The notes beneath the pieces are model-generated. The model was given only the letters and a program-made list of their open reading frames with translations, had not been told where the DNA came from and made no database searches. Positions 30,422-39,113 of a DNA stretch of 64,000 nt are shown here, piece after piece; within the stretch, counting starts at the first letter, position 1; every line of letters starts with the position of its first letter. Source of the stretch: an uncultured Flavobacteriaceae bacterium (GTDB lineage: Bacteria; Bacteroidota; Bacteroidia; Flavobacteriales; Flavobacteriaceae). The DNA lies in contig CALTCK010000001.1 of assembly GCA_943842625.1 (NCBI GenBank), positions 186,001-250,000 of the forward strand. Reading direction: 5' to 3'. The position numbers and the translations under genes were made by a program.

Positions 30422-31537
30422 TTAATTCAAATAATTAACTTCTCTATTTGACTTTTCCCGAACACTACTTGAAACTGGTAATCCTGAAAAAGGAGCATAT
30501 TGATCAATCTCTTCTCTAAAATAAAGATCCCCGAGAAAAGGGAATTCATCATAATTGTGTGTTGGAATTCCGTCTAATAAATTTTCAATTTCATTGATAT
30601 TAATACTCCATTCTATACTTAAGCGCTTTGCAGATGGCTCCATAAAAGATATGTAAAGTAATTCTGTTTGTATATGCTGTAAAGATTTCTGAAAATCAAC
30701 TCCATCTACTAAAGAATTTTGTAAATTTCTATGTGTTACTTTAAAATCTACCAGTAAATCTTTAAAGTCTAAATAGGGGATAAACCCATCATAATTATCT
30801 TGTATATTAAATAATGGTTGAATTTCAGATTCGTGACACCAAATACATTTAGCAGGTTTTCCTGCATTGCTATGTTGAGGATCGGAGTTTGAAATTCGAA
30901 AACCATCTTTGTTGTAAATACCAAATCTAACTTGACCATTTTGCATTAAATCAAGGGTTTCGTACTCTAAAATCTCTTCAGACTCCGGACTAATTTCTGA
31001 GCATAAAAACAACTGGTTAAAACCATCTTGTTCAGAAAATCTAATAATTCGATTTTCATACGAAACACTAGAATTATTAACATAACCGCCCAGGTTCTTG
31101 AGTTCATAAGAGGTTGATAAATCGGAAAGTAAAAACGGGACCCCTGTTATTTCATAATAATGTTCAGAAGAACCTATTAATAGACTTACATACCTCCCCA
31201 GATCAATAGCTGAAGTAATTTGATATTCTTCAGTTGCTTTAATAACAGTATTTAGTCGCTTGAGTTTTTTTAACGCATCGACATTAAAACCTAATTTATT
31301 TATTTTTAAAATTATAAATGGATTTTGATTTTTAATACCGTTTTCAGTAATTGGGAGTGTAGCTCCAAGATAAGACAGGCACCATTGCAAACCAATAATT
31401 GCGTTACTTATGGTGTCTTGCTCGTAACTCTTGTTCCATTTAAGTGTTAGCGAAAAATCCTCCTCTACAATATCATTGTAGGTTGAATTGGTACACGAAG
31501 TCAATAAAATTAATATTATAATTACGGTCTTTTTCAT
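30422..31537 (-). CDS. Lipoprotein of unknown function with one CxxCH motif
   Basis: Lipobox-like ILLTSC; AKCIWCHESEIQPLF; within an overlapping operon. Confidence 0.7.
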   Translation of the reverse strand: MKKTVIIILILLTSCTNSTYNDIVEEDFSLTLKWNKSYEQDTISNAIIGLQWCLSYLGATLPITENGIKNQNPFIILKINKLGFNVDALKKLKRLNTVIKATEEYQITSAIDLGRYVSLLIGSSEHYYEITGVPFLLSDLSTSYELKNLGGYVNNSSVSYENRIIRFSEQDGFNQLFLCSEISPESEEILEYETLDLMQNGQVRFGIYNKDGFRISNSDPQHSNAGKPAKCIWCHESEIQPLFNIQDNYDGFIPYLDFKDLLVDFKVTHRNLQNSLVDGVDFQKSLQHIQTELLYISFMEPSAKRLSIEWSININEIENLLDGIPTHNYDEFPFLGDLYFREEIDQYAPFSGLPVSSSVREKSNREVNYLN

Positions 31538-32946
31538 TATTTACTTACCATCATTAAGCTACCAGCTAACCATGACTTTATTTTTAATTTGGCAGCCTTA
31601 TAATAGCTTTTGTTTTTACCCTTTATTAGTTCTTTATGATAATTAACTTCATTCACTACTTTTCTGATAGCATAATCATAATACTTTCTTGAATATGTTC
31701 TTTTAAAATCAATATCTCTGTCTGTTGAGGTTTCCCAGGCAGGCTGTTTTGTTATCTTATCTTCAATATCTGAATATAAGGAAGTCCCTTTTATTGGGTA
31801 AGCCAACGTAATGGTAAAGTATTTTGGATTGGCTTCTTTAAGATAGTCAATGGTTTTATAAATATCGTCTTCAGTCTCGTTAGGGTATCCAAGCATGATA
31901 AAGGTTCCTGACTCAATTCCTTTTTTGTTTGTTTCTCTAATGGCATTTTTCACAGTACTAACATCTACCCTACGATCCATAGCATCTATAATTTTTTGAG
32001 AACCGCTTTCGGCTCCAATCCAAATACGATAACAGCCTGTTTGTTTTAATTGTTCAAGAACTTTATCATTTAATCTTTCAGCTCTTGTGATACATTCAAA
32101 AGGGATCAAAACCTTTTGTTTAGTTACTTCATTACAAAATTCTTCCATCCATTTATGACTGACCGTAAAAACATCGTCAACAAACCAGATGGAGTCAGGA
32201 TTGTATTGCTTTTGAAGCATACGCATCTCTTCCACCACTAATTTAGCAGGTCTTCTTCTGTAACTTTGTCCGTATACAGCAGTGCTACACCATTTACAGG
32301 TATAAGGGCATCCTCTTTGAGTGCTAATAGTCATAGAACTTTTACCATGATTAGTTTTCCAAGTATCTAAATATTTTTGAATATTAATCCCTTCTCTGTT
32401 GGGAAGAGGAAGTTGACTGAGATCTTTAATTTTTATTCTTGGCGGTGTTTTTATTACCGAATTATTTTCTTTATAAGCAATTCCAGTAATAAAACTATAA
32501 TCCGAATTCTCTTGAATAGACTGGTATAACTCAGCTATGGTTTGTTCCCCCTCTCCAATAATTAAAAAATGAGCTCCGGTATCTAAATAATTTTGAATAT
32601 TAAAGGTCACATCGGGACCCCCTAAAATTATTTTTGGAAATCCATATTTAGGATCAGCTATCAATAATTTAATCAACTTAATGACCGTTATTTTAGTCAT
32701 TAAATTGGTATAGATTGCAACTACAAATGGTTTTTCCCGGGCTATAAATTCTAATTGAGTTTCCTGATTTGAAAAGGTGGAATCGAATACGAGATTTTTA
32801 ATTTTTTCTTGATTTAAATAACTTGATAGGTACAATAAACCAAGAGGAGCGTATGGCTTCATTATACTTGCCTCCTTTGGATCTTTGTTTAGATAATAAC
32901 CATGTGTTAAAACAATACTCATTTGATTATTTTTTTTGAAGTACAA
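31537..32946 (-). CDS. B12-binding-domain radical SAM protein
   Basis: N-terminal B12-binding-like domain (LGGPDVTFNIQNYLDTGAHFLIIGEGEQTI) and CPYTCKWC; GAESGSQKIIDAMDR. Confidence 0.87.
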   Translation of the reverse strand: MYFKKNNQMSIVLTHGYYLNKDPKEASIMKPYAPLGLLYLSSYLNQEKIKNLVFDSTFSNQETQLEFIAREKPFVVAIYTNLMTKITVIKLIKLLIADPKYGFPKIILGGPDVTFNIQNYLDTGAHFLIIGEGEQTIAELYQSIQENSDYSFITGIAYKENNSVIKTPPRIKIKDLSQLPLPNREGINIQKYLDTWKTNHGKSSMTISTQRGCPYTCKWCSTAVYGQSYRRRPAKLVVEEMRMLQKQYNPDSIWFVDDVFTVSHKWMEEFCNEVTKQKVLIPFECITRAERLNDKVLEQLKQTGCYRIWIGAESGSQKIIDAMDRRVDVSTVKNAIRETNKKGIESGTFIMLGYPNETEDDIYKTIDYLKEANPKYFTITLAYPIKGTSLYSDIEDKITKQPAWETSTDRDIDFKRTYSRKYYDYAIRKVVNEVNYHKELIKGKNKSYYKAAKLKIKSWLAGSLMMVSK

Positions 32947-33712
32947 TTAAGTAATGATCCGATAAATTTGCCCACATACGATGATTTAATAATTTTTCTT
33001 TCCACTTTAGGATCTCAAAAAGTATTTTTTTATTTTTAAAAAAAGGATTTAAATAAGAAGGTGGGATCGCAATTCCAATTGGATTTAAAGATACTATTTT
33101 ATATTGCTCAGATAGCAAATTGACTAGTTCTTGATAATTATAATACCACGTAGGAATTTGTATGCCATCAACATTAGTTACTAAGGCTTTATTTGTGTTT
33201 CTTCTTTTCATGTTTTTAAAATCCCCTTTAAGAAAAAAATAAAGCTGTTCCCAAATACAATGCTTAGGCATAATAACAAGAGCTAACATCCCTTGAGATT
33301 TTAGAATTGATTTTGAATTATTCAGAAATTCTTTTAGGTCTTGTTTTGATAAACAATTTAATCCTCCAAAATTAGAAAAAAGTAAATCAAACTTTTCTTT
33401 AAAAGTTTCTGTGTGGATAGTTTGGATATCCAATTGCTTAAAAATTAAATTTGATTGATCGTACTTCTTTTTTGCAATTTCGACCATTTTAGAGGAAATA
33501 TCAGAAGCAATAACAAAATGATCCTTTTTAGCCAACCAATTGGCATCAATTCCGGTACCGCAATTAATTTCAAGCACCCGTAAGTTTTTTTTCTTCTTTT
33601 CAAGTTGTTTATTTAAAAAATAGTGAACACGTTCCCGTTGCGCTTTTCCAATTAATGAATTGGAGAAATACGCATCGTAATTTATTGCGTGATGATCAAA
33701 ATTAGCTTTCAT
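32927..33712 (-). CDS. Class I SAM-dependent methyltransferase
   Basis: VLEINCGTGIDANWLAKKDHFVIASDISSKMVEIAKKK; LLFSNFGGLNCL. Confidence 0.85.
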   Translation of the reverse strand: MKANFDHHAINYDAYFSNSLIGKAQRERVHYFLNKQLEKKKKNLRVLEINCGTGIDANWLAKKDHFVIASDISSKMVEIAKKKYDQSNLIFKQLDIQTIHTETFKEKFDLLFSNFGGLNCLSKQDLKEFLNNSKSILKSQGMLALVIMPKHCIWEQLYFFLKGDFKNMKRRNTNKALVTNVDGIQIPTWYYNYQELVNLLSEQYKIVSLNPIGIAIPPSYLNPFFKNKKILFEILKWKEKLLNHRMWANLSDHYLIVLQKK

Positions 33713-35168
33713 GGGTATGTTTCATTTTATCCAATATTATTTTATCCAATAAAGAGGACGGAGCATAATAAAAATATAAAAGAAGCGAACGTACTTTATC
33801 TTTTGAAATTGAAAAAGGATTTTTGAGAAGTTGATGAAAGTTAAAAATCGCCTGACTTTTTCTATATTCTTTATGAACATATCGGTGTAGTTTTTTATAA
33901 AATCTTGAATTAAAAGTTCCTTGAAACATCATCGCTAAATCGTCAGAATCTTTCCAGTTTGATTTAAATTTTAGATCATCTTTAACCATTTCATAGAACT
34001 TAGTTCCCGGCAATGGGTAGGATACAGAAACTCCAATATTATCTGGTTGCAGTTCTTTAATCATTTCAATTGTTTTGGAAATATCATCTTTAGTTTCGTT
34101 CAAATAACCAAATTGAATAAAGAAGGCCACTTTGATTTTTTTTAATTTTAATAACTGAGTCGCTTTATAAATTTGATTTAATTGTGTGCCTTTATCCATT
34201 GCATCCAATATTTTTTGAGAACCGCTTTCAGCTCCTACCCAAACCTCTTTTAAACCACTTTCTGCCAATGCATCTATAGTATCTTCTTTCAGTAATAAAT
34301 CAACTCGACTTTGTATTGTGTATGCTATTTTTAATTCTGCTTCTTTTAATACGGTATTAAAATTTTGAACCCATTTGGGTTTTAACCCAAAAATATCGTC
34401 ACACATCCAAAAATTAGTAACGCTGTAATTTTCTTTCAGGGTAGCGATTAATTTGGTAATATATTCTGGTGAATGTGAATTGTAACGAACACCATAAATA
34501 GGTTTCGCACACCAATTGCATTTATAGGGGCATCCTCTTGTGGTTGCAATATTTAAAGTGAAATTTTTTCCGCTTTTAGCCCATACCGATTTGTATGCAT
34601 TAATATCAATTAAATCCCAAGCAGGCATGGGCAGTTCATCTAAATTTTTTAAAACTTCCCTTTTTGGATTGATCGTATAATCAAGGTCATTCTTATATAC
34701 GATTCCTTTTAACAAATCGATTTGCTCGTTGTTTCCTAGTTTAAGCACCAATTCTTTTAACGAAATTTCTCCTTCACCCAATAGGACATAATCAGCTCCT
34801 TTGTTCAAATATTTTTTATAGTGATCTGTACTGTCTGAGCTATTTACAATTACGGTACAGTTGTACTTTTTTCCGATGGCAATCATTTCAAAAGCAGCCT
34901 CTCGCATATTGGTAAGACACATTTTTGTTAAATAATTAAATCCATCATCATAAATAACTAAAAAAGAGGGCTTTTGATCCTGAATTTCTTTTTCAATTTC
35001 AAAGGGATTGTCTCTTAAGTTAGTATCAAAAAGGGAGACTGAAAAACCACTCTTCCTTAATAATGATGCAGCGTATATGGTTCCTAAAGGAGGATAAGGA
35101 GTTTTATTATTCCATTGTTTTTGATCCAACGGATAATAGTAGGAATGTGAAAAAAGAATATCAAGCAT
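33702..35168 (-). CDS. B12-binding-domain radical SAM protein (paralogue of 31537-32946)
   Basis: GCPYKCNWCAKPIYGVRY; EVWVGAESGSQKILDAMDKG; DYVLLGEGEISLKEL. Confidence 0.87.
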   Translation of the reverse strand: MLDILFSHSYYYPLDQKQWNNKTPYPPLGTIYAASLLRKSGFSVSLFDTNLRDNPFEIEKEIQDQKPSFLVIYDDGFNYLTKMCLTNMREAAFEMIAIGKKYNCTVIVNSSDSTDHYKKYLNKGADYVLLGEGEISLKELVLKLGNNEQIDLLKGIVYKNDLDYTINPKREVLKNLDELPMPAWDLIDINAYKSVWAKSGKNFTLNIATTRGCPYKCNWCAKPIYGVRYNSHSPEYITKLIATLKENYSVTNFWMCDDIFGLKPKWVQNFNTVLKEAELKIAYTIQSRVDLLLKEDTIDALAESGLKEVWVGAESGSQKILDAMDKGTQLNQIYKATQLLKLKKIKVAFFIQFGYLNETKDDISKTIEMIKELQPDNIGVSVSYPLPGTKFYEMVKDDLKFKSNWKDSDDLAMMFQGTFNSRFYKKLHRYVHKEYRKSQAIFNFHQLLKNPFSISKDKVRSLLLYFYYAPSSLLDKIILDKMKHTHES

Positions 35169-36069
35169 TTTCTTTAGCGATGTGAATATTATGTTTTTCT
35201 CTTAATTCGTCGTACCTATTGTTTAGGCGATCAATTACTTTTCGTTGAAAATTTAAAGGATGATGTTTCGATATATTTTTTGTGGACTTCATCGCCACGT
35301 TAAATTGCCTTTCTTCTAAATGATTAAATTTAATTTTCCATTTATGGTATGTTATTCTTAAAAAAGCAGCGTCAAGCCAATCTCCTATTTTCGAATCTAA
35401 AAAATATTCAGTAATTTTTGTGACCGTTGGTTTCTTGACCAAATTTAGTTTTGATAAGCCTTCTGTAACAGTTTTATTTGGCAAATAATTTTCTACCCAT
35501 TTATTTTTTTCGTAAAATTTATGGAAACTACCGTTACCGAACATAGGGAGTAACGTTGTTAACTCGGTTGCGGTAAATATATTTTTTTCTTCAATCTCTA
35601 GCGCATTGGAGCTGATAAAATAATTAACACAGAAATACTTTCTAGAATTTAATAAAAATATTTTTTTATAGAGAATTAGGAAGGTTCTAGCAATCCATAA
35701 TCGCTTTGGGCTGGTTATAATAAAAAAATCAATATCTCCATCGTCATCATAATAACCCTTGGATAAAGAGCCTGAAATCCCCACACCCTCTACATAAGGA
35801 AATTTAGAAATTAATCGAGAAACAGTTAAGGCTTTTTGGTATATATTTTTAGCCATTTTATTTCCTTCAAGCCTTCTTTTAATTAGTGTTTCATTATTTT
35901 CCGTTAAGTAAAAGTCATCAATTTTATAAATTATATCATCGTTTACCAACTCCATTAAATCTAATTTAATTTGCTCTTTTGATTCTGCTTTGGAAAAAAT
36001 AAATATCTCTTCTTCGGTTAAAGGATACTTAAAGAGCGAAAAGTATAATATGGGTTTTAATAAAGTCAA
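35161..36069 (-). CDS. Minimal nucleotidyltransferase-fold protein with winged-helix-like N-terminus
   Basis: GISGSLSKGYYDDDGDIDFFII matches the GS-x-DxD nucleotidyltransferase motif; N-terminal FKYPLTEEEIFIF...KLDLMELVNDDIIYKIDDFYLT resembles wHTH. Confidence 0.7.
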   Translation of the reverse strand: MTLLKPILYFSLFKYPLTEEEIFIFSKAESKEQIKLDLMELVNDDIIYKIDDFYLTENNETLIKRRLEGNKMAKNIYQKALTVSRLISKFPYVEGVGISGSLSKGYYDDDGDIDFFIITSPKRLWIARTFLILYKKIFLLNSRKYFCVNYFISSNALEIEEKNIFTATELTTLLPMFGNGSFHKFYEKNKWVENYLPNKTVTEGLSKLNLVKKPTVTKITEYFLDSKIGDWLDAAFLRITYHKWKIKFNHLEERQFNVAMKSTKNISKHHPLNFQRKVIDRLNNRYDELREKHNIHIAKENA

Positions 36070-36168
36070 TTTTTTTATTTAAAAATATTAAATTAAATCT
36101 AATTTTTACAACCGTAATAATAATAATTAATGCTTTAATTAATTTCACCCGTAAACGTGAATAATTTT

Positions 36169-39006
36169 TTAATGGGCCTCCAACCAATTATCGCCTGTCC
36201 CTAAATCTACATCTAAGTTTACAGATAGCTTAAAGGCATTTTCCATTTCAAATTTTATGAGTGATTTAAGTTTTTCTAATTCAGGTTTAAAAACATCAAA
36301 AACCAATTCATCGTGGACTTGAAGTAACATTTTGCTTTTATAATTTTCTGCATTTAGTTTCTGTTGAATATGAATCATTGCAATTTTAATAATATCTGCA
36401 GCACTCCCTTGTATGGGGGCGTTAATAGCGTTCCGTTCGGCAGCACCTCGGACAATTGCATTTGATGCATTGATAGCATTTAAATACCTACGCCTATTTA
36501 AAACAGTTTGAACATATCCATTCTCACGAGCAAAATCAACTTGTTTACTCATAAAACTTTTAAGTTTTGGATACGACGTATAATAAGTTTCAATTAACTC
36601 TTTGGCTTCTGAACGAGATAAATCTGTTTGATTACTTAATCCAAATGCCGACACTCCGTAAATAATTCCAAAATTGACTGTTTTCGCATTGCTTCGTTGT
36701 TCTTTACTTACTTCGTTTAAGTCAACATTAAACACTCTTGCAGCCGTGGATGCGTGAATATCTTCTCCCTGAGCGAAGGCTTCAATCATGTTGTTTTCCT
36801 CGCTTAAAGCTGCTATAATCCTTAATTCTATTTGAGAGTAATCAGCTGCAAGTAATACATAATCCTTGTTTTTTGGAATAAAAGCTTTTCTAACTTGTCT
36901 TCCTCTTTCTGTTCGAATGGGGATATTTTGTAGATTAGGATTATTACTACTTAATCTTCCAGTTGCTGCGACTGTCTGCATGTAATCGGTATGTACTCTT
37001 CCTGTTGTTGGTTCTACTTGCATAGGTAAGGTATCTATATAAGTACTTTTTAGTTTGGCGAGTCCCCGATACTTAAGAATATATTTTACAATTTCATGCT
37101 CTTTTGCTAGGTAAGAGAGAACATCTTCAGCGGTAGAGTATTGTCCTGTTTTAGTTTTTTTTGGTTTATCAACTAATTTCATTTTTTCAAAAAGAACAAT
37201 TCCTAATTGTTTTGGGGAAGCTATATTAAACTCCTCGCCTGCTAATTCATAAATTTTTGAAACCAGTAGAGCGATATCTTTATCTAAATCTTTTGCCAAT
37301 TCATTTAAAAAGGGGACATCTAAATTAATTCCCTCTAATTCCATTTCTGCCAAAACACGAAGTAAAGGAATTTCAATTTCATCAAATAGTTTTTGTGTTT
37401 TTGCTTCCTTTAATTCTTTTTCAAAATGTTTTTTTAATTGAAGGGTAATATCTGCATCTTCAACAGCGTATTCAGTAATTTTTTCCAAGGAAATATCTCG
37501 CATAGAAAGTTGATTTTTTCCTTTTTTACCAATGAGTTCAACTATTGAAATTGGTGTATAATTTAAATAGGTTTCGGCTAGTACTTCCATGTTGTGCCTC
37601 ATATCTGGATTGATTAGGTAATGGGCTAGCATGGTGTCGAATAATTTTCCTTGAACAGATATATTGTATTTTGATAAGACTTTAATATCGTATTTTAAAT
37701 TCTGTCCTATTTTCTGAATCGATTCGTCTTCAAAGAAAGGTCTAAGTGTTTCTATTAAATCTTGTGCCTCGCTACGATTCTCTGGAAAAGAAAGATAAAA
37801 TCCTTTTCCTACTTCCCAAGAAAACGCGATACCAACCAATTCTGCTGTAATTGGATTCAGCCCTGTAGTTTCAGTATCAAAACATACCGATTTTTGTTTC
37901 AATAAATTTTGAATAAATAATTTCGTTCCCATACCTGGTTGAACGGTCTGATAAAAATGCTCGGTATTGACTATACTTTTTCTAGTAGTGTCAAGTGTGT
38001 TTTCCGTGGGTTCTCCGTCACCTCCAAAAAGAGAAAATTGTCCGTGACCCGCCGAAGATGGCTCGCTTTTTTTTATTGAAGATTTAACCTCCTTAGTAAT
38101 TTGCTCATTTACTGTTGAAACTGTTTTAGTAAATGTTTTAGTGAAATTATCGATTAACCGTCTAAACTCCAGCTCTTGAAAAAGAGCTGTTACAGCTTTC
38201 ATATTTGGTTGAGACATTTCAAAATTTTGTTCATGAAACTCAACGGGGACATCCAACATAATAGTTGCTAATTGTTTAGATAGAACTCCTAAGCTTTTGT
38301 TTTCCTCGATTTTTTCTTTCATTTTACCCTTAAGTTCCTGGGTGTTTTCTAATAGCCCCTCCATGCTTCCATAAGCAGCAAGAAATTTTTTAGCGGTTTT
38401 GTCTCCAACACCCGGTAATCCAGGAATATTGTCAGCGGTATCACCTACCATACCTAAATAATCGATAACCTGCTCTGGACGTTCAATATCAAATTTTTTC
38501 TGTACCTCAGGGATTCCCCATGTTTCATAACCACCTCCAAACATTGGACGATACATAAATATGTTGTCAGAAACTAATTGCGCAAAATCTTTGTCAGGAG
38601 TTACCATAAAGGTTTTATAACCTTCTTTTTCTGCCTTTTTAGCGAGTGTTCCAATGACATCATCAGCTTCAAAGCCTTCCTTTACCATAATCGGGATATG
38701 CATGGCCTTTAGAATATCATAAATATAAGGAACAGCAACTTTAATAGCATCTGGAGTTTCGTCTCTATTAGCTTTATAAGCCGGATAAGCTTCAACTCTT
38801 GCTTTACTTCCTCCTTTATCAAAACAAACTGCCAAATGATCCGGGCGTTCCCTTTTTATTACATCTAAAAGAGAGTTCATAAAACCCATAATGGCAGAGG
38901 TATCAACACCTTTCGAGTTGATTCTTGGATTTTTAATAAAGGCATAATAACCTCTAAAAATCAGCGCGAAGGCATCAACAAGAAATAGGCGTTTTTGATC
39001 AGACAT
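36169..39006 (-). CDS. polA: DNA polymerase I
   Basis: 5'-3' exo (GDTADNIPGLPGVGDKTA), 3'-5' exo (CFDTETTGLNP), pol (LLAADYSQIELRIIAALS; LLQVHDELVFDV). Confidence 0.97.
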   Translation of the reverse strand: MSDQKRLFLVDAFALIFRGYYAFIKNPRINSKGVDTSAIMGFMNSLLDVIKRERPDHLAVCFDKGGSKARVEAYPAYKANRDETPDAIKVAVPYIYDILKAMHIPIMVKEGFEADDVIGTLAKKAEKEGYKTFMVTPDKDFAQLVSDNIFMYRPMFGGGYETWGIPEVQKKFDIERPEQVIDYLGMVGDTADNIPGLPGVGDKTAKKFLAAYGSMEGLLENTQELKGKMKEKIEENKSLGVLSKQLATIMLDVPVEFHEQNFEMSQPNMKAVTALFQELEFRRLIDNFTKTFTKTVSTVNEQITKEVKSSIKKSEPSSAGHGQFSLFGGDGEPTENTLDTTRKSIVNTEHFYQTVQPGMGTKLFIQNLLKQKSVCFDTETTGLNPITAELVGIAFSWEVGKGFYLSFPENRSEAQDLIETLRPFFEDESIQKIGQNLKYDIKVLSKYNISVQGKLFDTMLAHYLINPDMRHNMEVLAETYLNYTPISIVELIGKKGKNQLSMRDISLEKITEYAVEDADITLQLKKHFEKELKEAKTQKLFDEIEIPLLRVLAEMELEGINLDVPFLNELAKDLDKDIALLVSKIYELAGEEFNIASPKQLGIVLFEKMKLVDKPKKTKTGQYSTAEDVLSYLAKEHEIVKYILKYRGLAKLKSTYIDTLPMQVEPTTGRVHTDYMQTVAATGRLSSNNPNLQNIPIRTERGRQVRKAFIPKNKDYVLLAADYSQIELRIIAALSEENNMIEAFAQGEDIHASTAARVFNVDLNEVSKEQRSNAKTVNFGIIYGVSAFGLSNQTDLSRSEAKELIETYYTSYPKLKSFMSKQVDFARENGYVQTVLNRRRYLNAINASNAIVRGAAERNAINAPIQGSAADIIKIAMIHIQQKLNAENYKSKMLLQVHDELVFDVFKPELEKLKSLIKFEMENAFKLSVNLDVDLGTGDNWLEAH

Positions 39007-39113
39007 ATTTATTTATTTAATTTTATAAATCTACTAAACTTATTCATTCAATTAAAAATAACTTTAATTATTTATAAACGAATTTTGTACCTTTTAAGCT
39101 TTAAACTTTAACA

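Noticed and set aside
23046-36069. Anti-phage defence island
   Set aside because: No helicase, nuclease, TIR, reverse transcriptase or HEPN partner. The sulfotransferase, flippase and glycosyltransferase context fits envelope chemistry better. The NTase alone is not enough.
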